A stretch of 5,944 nucleotides of DNA from Verrucomicrobiota bacterium (GTDB taxonomy: Bacteria; Verrucomicrobiota; Verrucomicrobiia; Opitutales; Seribacteraceae). The notes under the pieces are model-generated. The model was not told where the DNA came from, did not search any database, and worked only from the letters and a program-made list of their open reading frames with translations. The position numbers and the translations under genes are program-made. Each line of letters begins with the position of its first letter. The first letter of the stretch is position 1. Shown here one piece after another: positions 1 to 5,944 of the stretch. Location: contig JAURNO010000472.1 of assembly GCA_030830145.1 (NCBI GenBank), forward strand, positions 1 to 5,944, given 5' to 3'.

Positions 1-1
1 A

Positions 2-70
2 GACAAGAAAAAGGACAAAGGATCGTTTCATGGTAATTGGGTGATGGGTAAATCGATTGAATTCTTTTAA
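2..70 (+). CDS. C-terminal tail of an upstream gene (partial, probable)
   Basis: The frame starting at base 2 is open from the window edge to a TAA at 68-70. It encodes 22 residues: a lysine/aspartate-rich start (DKKKDKG) followed by a tail ending WVMGKSIEFF. The other two + frames stop earlier, at about 36 and 42, so this is the longest open frame here. It lies on the same strand as the next gene, 91 bases upstream of it. The lysine-rich run resembles in composition the insert in the downstream DUF1592 protein, but that may be chance. Too little is visible to name a family or be sure the frame is translated, so function is unknown. An alternative is that this is simply untranslated leader. 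Confidence 0.35.
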   Translation, partial: DKKKDKGSFHGNWVMGKSIEFF

Positions 71-161
71 CCAAGGGAAAAAAGAGCTGGGCAAGCGAAC
101 AAAAAACACATGGAAAACAGGTTTTTTTTCTTTTGCGGAGGCCTGGGTTGGAATAGGGTAA
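71..161 (+). other. A/T-rich leader before the DUF1592 gene, with a T8 tract
   Basis: This 91-base gap contains several A-runs (78-83 and 101-106) and a T8-C-T4 tract at 122-134. A7-bp, nearly all-A/T pairing is possible between 101-107 and 121-127, but it has a 13-base loop and no G/C stem, so it is at best a weak terminator. GGAG at 137-140 lies 21 bases from the ATG, too far for a normal Shine-Dalgarno site. AGGG at 155-158 is closer, 3 bases from the ATG at 162 and 9 from an in-frame GTG at 168. I see no convincing -35/-10 pair. The gap may carry a promoter I cannot recognise, or the genes may be co-transcribed. Confidence 0.3.
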
Positions 162-2621
162 ATGGTAGTGCTTTCGTACCGAAAAACATACTATATTTGG
201 GTGTCCGGCTTCCTGCTGTTCAGCACCTTCCTGACACAAGCCAAGACAGGGCAGGCTTCGTTGTATTCCTATGAAAAGGACATTCGCCCCATTCTCGAGT
301 CTCATTGCGTGAAATGCCATGGACCGGACAAGCAAAAGGGCAAGTTGCGATTCGATACCCTCTCCACTGACTTCCTCAAGGACCGGGCCGCGGCGGAGAC
401 TTGGCACGATGCATCGGATCAGATCAAGCTGGGAGAAATGCCTCCCGAAGACGAGGAACCCCTTAACTCCGAGCAACGTAAAGTCATTACGGAATGGATC
501 GATGCGAATCTGAAGGATGCCATCCGAAAGATGCAGGGCGATGATTCCGAAGCCGTGATCCGGCGCCTGAACAGGAATGAATATCAATACACCATGGAAG
601 ATCTGCTCGGCTTGAAGATGGATTTCACCTTGGGTCTGTCCAATGACCCGCTCTCTCCCGACGGGTTTCTCAATAACGGCAAATCGCTCGGCATGTCTGC
701 CCTGCAAATCGAGCACTACCTGAAAACGGCCCGCAAGGCATTTGGTTTGATTTTGAACGAGGGCGAAAAACCCGAAGCCAATGTGTCCGAAGTACAATGG
801 AACAAGGGGAACATCCGCGGTCCAAGCAGCAAATTGTACATGGGCAAGTCCTCCGACCGATTGGGACGGGTCAATTACTGGCATGGAAATTTCAAAAGTC
901 CTCCGAAAACCGGCAGGTTTACGATCAGGATCAAAGCCCGCAAGGAGTCTATTCCCGGCGGAGCCTCTCCCATCCTCCAGGGAACTTATGGGTTTTTCGT
1001 AGCCGGGCTTACCTTGAACATACAAGGTGATTTACCCGATCTTGTGATCGACTCGAACGAGACCAAGACTTACGAAATCTCCTCCCATGCTCAATTGTTT
1101 CCCATGACTCTGGCTAACGTTCCCGATGACAAGATCAACGGCGTGCTTACTTTTAGGAATGGGCTTGATGACGGCATTCCTCCGCCCAAGCAACTAGAAC
1201 GAGTGGAGGAAACCAAGGATAAGAAGGGTAAGATAAAAAAGAAGAAAACCAAATATTATCCGGAAGACCCGGCATTCTCCAAAATCATCATCGATTCGGT
1301 TGAATTCGTTGCTGACCATTATCGGAGTTGGCCTCCCGTATCTCATCAAAAAATCGTAAAATCCAATGAGGATTTGTCCAAAGCCCAAACTACGAAAAAA
1401 GTTATTTCCCGATTCCTCGAACGAGCTTGGAGAACTCCGATTGATGAGCGAACGAAGGCGAAATGGCACCAACATTTCGAGAAAATCAGGGTCGAGGAAA
1501 ACTCCTCCGTTCTGGCTTTGAAGGAAACCCTCGCAACCAGTCTCGCGTCCACCCAGTTTCTTTACTTGAGCAATCCGGACCTTCAAAAAAGCAAACCCAA
1601 GAGCCTATCCTCTCACGAATTGGCTACCCGTTTGTCCTACTTTCTTTGGTCGTCCATGCCCGACGACGAACTTCGGTCGCTCGCGGATGAGAACAAACTC
1701 ACTGACCGAAAAGTTCTTGCCGGGCAAGTCCACCGAATGCTCAAAGATCCAAAGGCTCAAAGGTTCGCCGAGGAATTCAGCAGACAGTGGCTCGACCTTG
1801 GCGGAGTCGACCGGGTTGCGGTCAATCCGCGATACCACAAAAGCTTCGATAACCGCCTGAAACCTTATATGCAGTCGGAAAGCATTGAGTTCTTCAAGGA
1901 GATCCTGACCCAAGACGAATCAATGATGCAAATCATTGACGCCAACTTCACGATGCTCAATGCCCGGTTGGCCAAACACTACGGAATGGAAGGACCCAAA
2001 TCTCAGCGGTTCGAAAGAATTTCCCTGAAGGGAACAAATCGCCCGGGAGGCATACTCGGTCACTCCTCCGTCCACCTGAACGGATCCGACGGAACCGAAT
2101 CTCATCCAATCCGGCGGGCGGTATGGATCCGTGAGAGACTCCTGCATGATCCACCCAAACCACCCCCGCCAGACGTACCCGAAATCGAGCAAAGCGTAAA
2201 AAACTTTGAAAATCTCAGTCTTAGAGAACAGTTGGAGGTTCATCGGCAAAAGGAATCTTGCAATGATTGCCACCGTACTCTTGATCCGTGGGGAGTCGCC
2301 TTGGAGGAATTCAGTGCAATCGGATTGAAGCGACAGAAAACCACGGTTCACAAGAAGCCAATTACCTCGGACACCATATTGCCCGGCAATCACCCGGTAA
2401 ACGGAGTGATGGAACTGAAACAGTTCATTCTTACCCACCGCAAGGATCAGTTTGCTCATGCCCTTTGCTCAAAAGTTCTTGTCTATGCTTTGGGGCGATC
2501 CTTAACCCTTGAGGACGAGCTTTTGGTCAATGACTTGAAAAGTGACTTTTCCAAAGAAGGATACAGGTTGTCGGGTCTGATCCAAAATATCGTTCTCAGC
2601 GAAACTTTCGGTTCGCATTAA
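162..2621 (+). CDS. Exported di-haem planctomycete-type cytochrome c protein, DUF1587/1595/1592/1588/1585 architecture
   Basis: This 819-residue protein has the standard architecture and length of the PVC DUF1592 family. A signal peptide (RK near residue 7, hydrophobic core 11-24, likely cleavage near TQA at 27 or GQA at 32) predicts export. Domains in order: a PSCyt1-like cytochrome domain (35-120) with haem motif CVKCH at 49-53 and a candidate axial Met in GEMPP (91-95); DUF1587 from IRRLNRNEYQYTMEDLLGL (133-151) to about 190; a beta-rich, possibly carbohydrate-binding region (about 205-388) ending SWPP; DUF1595 (about 412-470); DUF1592 (LATRLSYFLWSSMPDDEL, 487-504, to about 610); DUF1588 (RPGGILGHSSVHLN, 627-640) holding the second haem motif CNDCH at 700-704; and DUF1585 to the end (KVLVYALGR, 771-779). 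A lysine-rich insert (352-364) interrupts the beta-rich region. TAA at 159-161 is in frame directly before the ATG, so translation cannot start further upstream; GTG at 168 is an alternative. It probably forms an operon with the DUF1552 gene. The family's reaction is not known to me; redox or polysaccharide-related work in the periplasm is inference. Confidence 0.93.
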   Translation: MVVLSYRKTYYIWVSGFLLFSTFLTQAKTGQASLYSYEKDIRPILESHCVKCHGPDKQKGKLRFDTLSTDFLKDRAAAETWHDASDQIKLGEMPPEDEEPLNSEQRKVITEWIDANLKDAIRKMQGDDSEAVIRRLNRNEYQYTMEDLLGLKMDFTLGLSNDPLSPDGFLNNGKSLGMSALQIEHYLKTARKAFGLILNEGEKPEANVSEVQWNKGNIRGPSSKLYMGKSSDRLGRVNYWHGNFKSPPKTGRFTIRIKARKESIPGGASPILQGTYGFFVAGLTLNIQGDLPDLVIDSNETKTYEISSHAQLFPMTLANVPDDKINGVLTFRNGLDDGIPPPKQLERVEETKDKKGKIKKKKTKYYPEDPAFSKIIIDSVEFVADHYRSWPPVSHQKIVKSNEDLSKAQTTKKVISRFLERAWRTPIDERTKAKWHQHFEKIRVEENSSVLALKETLATSLASTQFLYLSNPDLQKSKPKSLSSHELATRLSYFLWSSMPDDELRSLADENKLTDRKVLAGQVHRMLKDPKAQRFAEEFSRQWLDLGGVDRVAVNPRYHKSFDNRLKPYMQSESIEFFKEILTQDESMMQIIDANFTMLNARLAKHYGMEGPKSQRFERISLKGTNRPGGILGHSSVHLNGSDGTESHPIRRAVWIRERLLHDPPKPPPPDVPEIEQSVKNFENLSLREQLEVHRQKESCNDCHRTLDPWGVALEEFSAIGLKRQKTTVHKKPITSDTILPGNHPVNGVMELKQFILTHRKDQFAHALCSKVLVYALGRSLTLEDELLVNDLKSDFSKEGYRLSGLIQNIVLSETFGSH
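1235..1241 (+). promoter_or_regulatory. Candidate -1 ribosomal slippery heptamer A_AAA_AAG
   Basis: Within the lysine-rich insert, frame-0 codons read ATA AAA AAG, so bases 1235-1241 form A_AAA_AAG in the exact register of the E. coli dnaX frameshift signal. Purine-rich SD-like sequences lie upstream (GGAGG 1205-1209, AAGGA 1215-1219, AGGG 1225-1228). A small CCGG/CCGG stem is possible at 1260-1263 with 1269-1272. A -1 slip would add 20 codons and stop at TGA 1301-1303, giving about 380 residues with only the N-terminal haem. A lysine-codon run produces such heptamers by chance and the stem is weak, so activity is unproven. Confidence 0.2.
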
Positions 2622-2627
2622 ATTTTT

Positions 2628-2647
2628 AGTTTAATCATCATTAAATT
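2628..2647 (+). promoter_or_regulatory. A/T-rich inverted repeat abutting the DUF1552 start codon
   Basis: The 8-base arms 2628-2635 (AGTTTAAT) and 2640-2647 (ATTAAATT) pair with one G-U wobble around a CATC loop. The last paired base is immediately before the ATG at 2648. It fills most of the 26-base gap between the two genes, which has no Shine-Dalgarno sequence. It could modulate translation of the downstream gene or mark an RNA-processing site. With no G-C pairs and no following U-run it is not a convincing terminator, and an A/T-rich gap can produce such pairing by chance. Confidence 0.3.
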
Positions 2648-3991
2648 ATGAAAATATTAGGCAAATCAATGATGAACAGAAGAGCCATGCTCAAGGCATC
2701 GGGCATTTGCATGGCTTTGCCGTGGATGGAATCATTGGCCGGTTCTGCGCCATCCGGACCACCGCGAAGATTTTGCTCCATTTACTTTCCTTATGGAGTG
2801 AGTTTACCCGGCAAGGACAGTGAGTTTGCCGATTGGAACTGGTTTCCAAAAGGCGAGGGCCGGGATTTCACCTTCAACAAATCCTTGGAACCCCTGGAGC
2901 CTTGGCGTGACCAAGTCACCGTTTTGGGCGGACTCTCCCACCCCAAGGTTCGACGAATCGGCGGGCACGACAGTGGTGACACCTTTCTTACCGGCGAAGA
3001 AATGAGCCTCGGGGCCACCGGGCTGAAAAACTCAATCTCGTTGGACCAGTTTATGGCTCATACCCATCGCCTCGGATCAGAAACACGGTTTTCCAGCCTT
3101 GCTCTTTCCTCTGACGGTGGCACGGGCATGCCCACGCGGGCCAACACGCTTTCTTTTTCAAACACCGGTCAACCGATTCCATCCTTCAATCGACCCGCTC
3201 TGGTTTTCGAGCGCCTGTTTGGCTTGTCCGGAGAATCCGTCGATGCCCAAAGAAAAGGCCTTACTCGGACGGGCAGTCATTTGGACCTGCTCCTTGATGA
3301 CGCAAAGTCTCTGCACCGCAAGTTGGGAAAGACCGATCAAGACAAGCTCGATCAGTATCTTACCTCGGTCCGCGAGATCGAACAGGACGTGGAGCGTTCC
3401 GCTCAATGGTTGGACGTGCCCCGGCCAAAAGTGAATGCAGAGAGTCTCAGCCTGGATGCGGACAATGAGACCCCGGAGAAACTCATTTACACTATGCTTG
3501 ATCTGATTGCCCTTGCCTTTCAGACCGACTCCACCCGATTTGTGACTTACCAACTGGCAAGCATGCACGGAGCCATTTCCATCGCCAACAAATTCCCCTC
3601 TCTTCTGGGTTTCCCCAAAGATGCCCACGGGTTGGCCCATGGAGCAGGCAAGGGGCTCGGTGCTGAGAACAAAGGCAAATGGGATCTTTACCAAACCAAG
3701 TGCCTGGCTTACTTGATCGGGCGCCTCAGTGAGATGAAGGAGGGCAACGGAAGCGTGCTCGACAACAGCTGCATTCTTTACGGAAGCAGCAACAGCAAGA
3801 CCCATAACAACAACAATTATCCCTTGGTCCTTGCCGGAGGAAAGAACATGGGCTACGGCCATGGTCAATACCTCAAATTCGGATCCGACATCCCCTTTGC
3901 CAATCTTTTCGTAACGATTCAGAAAAGCCTGGGCGTGAAAGCGGATTCCTTCGCCGACAGCACGGGCGAGATGAAGGAAGTCCTGGCCTAG
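2648..3991 (+). CDS. DUF1552 family exported protein, partner of the DUF1592 protein
   Basis: This 447-residue protein matches the DUF1552 family (PF07586) in length and motifs. The N-terminus carries a Tat-like signal, NRRAMLKASG (10-19), then a short hydrophobic stretch reaching LPWMESLAGSA (24-34), so export of a folded protein is likely. Family-like blocks follow: GGHDSGDTFLTG (105-116), YTMLDLIALAFQTDSTRFV (281-299), HGLAHG (327-332), LDNSCILYGSSNSKTHNNNN (371-390) and PLVLAGG (392-398). HGLAHG sits where I expect the family's HxxSHH signature and appears divergent. The start may be ATG 2648, with no Shine-Dalgarno sequence and a hairpin directly before it. ATG 2669 is possible too: AGG at 2659-2661 gives 7-base spacing and puts the twin arginines at the usual distance from the start. 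The 26-base gap to the DUF1592 gene and the frequent pairing of the two families in PVC genomes support an operon. The distal part resembles alkaline-phosphatase/sulfatase-fold relatives, but this is only an impression and no activity is established. Confidence 0.92.
   Translation: MKILGKSMMNRRAMLKASGICMALPWMESLAGSAPSGPPRRFCSIYFPYGVSLPGKDSEFADWNWFPKGEGRDFTFNKSLEPLEPWRDQVTVLGGLSHPKVRRIGGHDSGDTFLTGEEMSLGATGLKNSISLDQFMAHTHRLGSETRFSSLALSSDGGTGMPTRANTLSFSNTGQPIPSFNRPALVFERLFGLSGESVDAQRKGLTRTGSHLDLLLDDAKSLHRKLGKTDQDKLDQYLTSVREIEQDVERSAQWLDVPRPKVNAESLSLDADNETPEKLIYTMLDLIALAFQTDSTRFVTYQLASMHGAISIANKFPSLLGFPKDAHGLAHGAGKGLGAENKGKWDLYQTKCLAYLIGRLSEMKEGNGSVLDNSCILYGSSNSKTHNNNNYPLVLAGGKNMGYGHGQYLKFGSDIPFANLFVTIQKSLGVKADSFADSTGEMKEVLA
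3988..3991. other. CTAG shared by two convergent stop codons
   Basis: The + strand DUF1552 gene ends with TAG at 3989-3991 and the - strand haem-protein gene ends with TAG at 3990-3988. The palindrome CTAG therefore supplies both stops and the coding regions overlap by 4 bases. No intergenic terminator can exist between them; any terminator for either gene must lie inside the other's coding sequence. The only local dyad noticed is TGCCGGCA at 3993-4000, which is too short and lacks a T-run. Confidence 0.95.
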
Positions 3992-5944
3992 TTGCCGGCA
4001 CTCTCCAGGTAAGCAAGAAGGTCAAGAACCTCTTGTTTGCTTAAGTTATTCAACAAGCCCGCTGGCATAATGGACAAATCGGAACGCTTTCTTTTCAGCA
4101 CATCGACCTTGGGGATCTTGATTGTTTGATCAGGTAAAAGAGGATTCTCGGCAAGCAAAAGGAAGGGTGCCCGGTAATCGAGGGTAGGAATGATTTGCCC
4201 GGCCAAGGTTCGTCCATCGACTAATTCAAGAATGTCGGTCCGGTAATTTTGAGCGATCGAATCGGAAGGCAAGAGAATGGCCCGCAGAAGATCCGATCGC
4301 CCCAACCGGCTGGCCACTCCGGTCAAGTCGGGGCCCACCGCATAGCCCGAACCTTGAAAACGATGACAGCGACTGCAAAGGGCGGTTTCGAACGCTTTTC
4401 TTCCCGAAGCACCAGCCTTGGGACCAGACTTAAAACCGAGTTCTGCGGTGAAATCATCCGGATTCCAATTCTTCACGAACTTCCTCTGCGAAAGATCAGG
4501 CAGGGGGGGTAGACCCACTTTACCGGAAGACATGGCTTCGTATCGTTTCCTCTCAACAGCGGCCACCGAGGCTAGGGCATCTTTCCTGATTCTGCCGAGG
4601 CTTGTAGGCAATCCCCTGCTATCCCCGACATAACCGGTGGCTTCCCCGAGTTTTCGAAAGTAGGTTTCCCGCAGAGGCGGGGTCCAACCGGTCTTCGCTT
4701 GGCGCAAGTGGTGAAGGTAATGAACCGTTCGAACCGGGTCGTCGCATTTCTCCAATAATTCGATAGTCTGACCCACGGCTCTTTCCGGATCGAGAGTGAT
4801 GAGCAGAGGAGCAAGCGACACGTTTAGTTTTTCGGAAGAATTTGGAAAAAGCGGACGAAGTTGGGCAAGGATCGCTTCTTTGAATAGTCCAGGGCCGCCC
4901 GTGAGGCAAAGAGTATGCAGATGCAAGGCTTGGAGGGTGAGGTCTTCGTCCAGCGAACCAGGATCGAGCTTGGTCAATCTAGATAGGATTGCGGACGATT
5001 GTTCGGGTTCGGCATGAATCAGGGCAGTCCAAGCGGTCAAGAGAACTCTCGGTTCTCCGTTTTGGGACAAGGCTGCGGATCGCCAGCGGTCGAGGGGAAG
5101 ATGTTCCAGGGCGATGCGGGCGGCTTGTCGAATGCGAGGATCGGGACTTCCCAAATGAACCCAAAGTAAGATCAACTTGCCGGACAAACCATCACCAAGG
5201 GAAAAGTTGGCAAGATCTTGAACGGCATTTCCATGATGCTCTTCCACGCTTCGACGAATTCCCCGGGCTTTTTGCGAGGATTCGGACCGTATGGTTTGCT
5301 GCGGGGTGGATCGGCTGCGGGGAGCGTTTGTACCGGTATAAGAAACCCGGTAAAGCCCGCTTTGGGTTCGGCGACCACCGGTCACGAAATACATCGCTCC
5401 GTCGGGACCAAAGGCGAGGTCGGTTACGTTCAAGGGGCGGCCTCCGAGAAAAACCTCCGGGCAGCCGACATAGCCGGATCCGCGCTCCAAAAGATGAACC
5501 GCGAGAATACGGCCGAATGTCCAATCAAGAACGTAGAGAGCATCCTGATAAGCGGGGGGGAACTTACTTTTGTATCCGAATTTAACGGAGGTGGGAGACC
5601 CTTTCCCGATATGGGCGGTGGGAGGAGAGTTGTCGGGGTGATCGGGGTAATACGGAGGCCAGCTTCCGGTAACCGCCCGCCATCCGAAATCGGCCCCGCT
5701 AGTCAAGTGCTTGACCCGGGTCGGCCGGTACCAGGGCGTACCCATGTCGTTCTCGGCATCGGCATCGTAGGTGAACGCTTCCCGGTCCCGGTTGAAGGCG
5801 ATGCCATAGGGGTTGCGCAACCCACCGCAGAAGACCTCGATTTTCTTTCCGTCCTTGTCCATTCGCAGGACGTGCCCCTCGTTCGGCCTAAAGGGCAAGC
5901 GCTTGAGGCGGAGGGGAGAAGTCCGGTTAGGAAGAGAATCGGGG
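3988..5944 (-). CDS. PVC-type membrane-bound dehydrogenase-like beta-propeller protein with C-terminal haem c domain (5' end outside window)
   Basis: The frame is open from the right edge to a TAG at 3990-3988, giving 651 visible residues (residue 1 at 5943-5941). A TTG at 5898 could be read as a start, but the 15 codons before it are open and no signal peptide is visible, so the gene continues beyond the window. Residues about 1-205 are the later part of a glucose/sorbosone-dehydrogenase-like propeller (TIGR02604 type): NPYGIAFN (44-51), DADAENDMGTPWYRPTR (60-76), SGADFGWR (82-89) and GAMYFVTGGRRTQSGLYRV (182-200). A linker and helical, HEAT-like region follow (about 225-455), with GSPDPRIRQAARIALEHLP at 265-283. 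The C-terminal domain (about 510-651, TIGR02603 type) has haem motif CSRCH (523-527), GPDLTGVASR (537-546) and a probable axial Met in MPAGLLNNLS (626-635). Relatives are exported and often about 1000 residues long. Oxidation of a sugar-like substrate with electron transfer to the haem is plausible but not shown. The gene converges on the DUF1552 gene and overlaps its stop codon. Confidence 0.92.
   Translation of the reverse strand, partial: PDSLPNRTSPLRLKRLPFRPNEGHVLRMDKDGKKIEVFCGGLRNPYGIAFNRDREAFTYDADAENDMGTPWYRPTRVKHLTSGADFGWRAVTGSWPPYYPDHPDNSPPTAHIGKGSPTSVKFGYKSKFPPAYQDALYVLDWTFGRILAVHLLERGSGYVGCPEVFLGGRPLNVTDLAFGPDGAMYFVTGGRRTQSGLYRVSYTGTNAPRSRSTPQQTIRSESSQKARGIRRSVEEHHGNAVQDLANFSLGDGLSGKLILLWVHLGSPDPRIRQAARIALEHLPLDRWRSAALSQNGEPRVLLTAWTALIHAEPEQSSAILSRLTKLDPGSLDEDLTLQALHLHTLCLTGGPGLFKEAILAQLRPLFPNSSEKLNVSLAPLLITLDPERAVGQTIELLEKCDDPVRTVHYLHHLRQAKTGWTPPLRETYFRKLGEATGYVGDSRGLPTSLGRIRKDALASVAAVERKRYEAMSSGKVGLPPLPDLSQRKFVKNWNPDDFTAELGFKSGPKAGASGRKAFETALCSRCHRFQGSGYAVGPDLTGVASRLGRSDLLRAILLPSDSIAQNYRTDILELVDGRTLAGQIIPTLDYRAPFLLLAENPLLPDQTIKIPKVDVLKRKRSDLSIMPAGLLNNLSKQEVLDLLAYLESAGN

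Noticed and set aside
101..134. Rho-independent terminator at the T8 tract
   Set aside because: There is a U-run but no G/C-rich stem before it; the only pairing found is seven nearly all-A/T pairs with a 13-base loop.
1194..1586. 130-codon open frame on the - strand
   Set aside because: Its phenylalanine/leucine-rich end is simply the complement of the lysine-rich codons of the DUF1592 gene.
1920..2459. 179-codon open frame on the - strand opposite the DUF1592/DUF1588 region
   Set aside because: It is antisense to the conserved second haem motif and its flanks; no motif or start signal supports it.
3158..3868. 236-codon open frame on the - strand opposite the DUF1552 gene
   Set aside because: It lies entirely antisense to well-recognised DUF1552 motifs and its translation shows no family motif I recognise; it looks like a shadow frame.
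3993..4000. TGCCGGCA palindrome as a terminator or operator at the convergent junction
   Set aside because: It is eight bases with no loop and no T-run, lies inside coding sequence, and such a palindrome is expected by chance.
4989..5585. 198-codon open frame on the + strand opposite the haem-dehydrogenase gene
   Set aside because: The translation is arginine-rich with no recognisable domain, and the opposite strand carries the conserved propeller motifs.
5896..5898. TTG as the true start of the haem-dehydrogenase protein
   Set aside because: The frame stays open to the window edge, the propeller would lack its first part, and no signal peptide follows the TTG.
1..5944. Defence system, mobile element, CRISPR array or RNA gene
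   Set aside because: Reading both strands showed no array-like repeats, no transposase or nuclease motifs, no terminal inverted repeats and no tRNA- or rRNA-like segment; three ordinary PVC-family genes fill nearly all of the window.

Overview
The window looks like chromosomal DNA from a PVC-group bacterium, most likely Verrucomicrobiota and possibly Planctomycetota. All three main genes belong to families that are greatly expanded in those phyla and uncommon elsewhere: a planctomycete-type cytochrome c protein with the DUF1587/1595/1592/1588/1585 block, a DUF1552 protein, and a membrane-bound-dehydrogenase/haem-domain protein of the 'Pirellula/Verrucomicrobium' type. This assignment rests on recognising motifs by eye; no search was run.

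Layout. Bases 2-70 probably hold the last codons of an upstream + strand gene. Bases 71-161 are a 91-base A/T-rich leader with no convincing promoter or Shine-Dalgarno sequence. Bases 162-2621 encode the large secreted di-haem DUF1592-type protein. After 26 A/T-rich bases, 2648-3991 encode its usual partner, a DUF1552 protein with a Tat-like signal. The right third, 3988-5944, is a convergent gene on the - strand. Its 5' end lies outside the window, and it encodes a beta-propeller, a helical-repeat-like middle and a C-terminal mono-haem cytochrome domain. The two convergent genes share one CTAG as their stop codons, so no intergenic DNA separates them. No stretch over 300 bases lacks a gene.

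How the genes may work together. The + strand pair is probably one operon exporting a cytochrome-bearing multidomain protein plus a DUF1552 partner. The - strand gene adds another predicted exported haem protein. With three CxxCH sites on two proteins, the region reads as extracytoplasmic redox or carbohydrate-related machinery of the kind PVC bacteria carry in many copies. To my knowledge the biochemical roles of DUF1592 and DUF1552 proteins are unproven, so no substrate is assigned.

I see no mobile element, CRISPR array, RNA gene or defence system. The features most worth a second look are a perfect A_AAA_AAG slippery heptamer inside the lysine-rich insert of the DUF1592 gene, a divergent form of the motif that names the DUF1552 family, an A/T hairpin abutting the DUF1552 start codon, and the shared CTAG stop.
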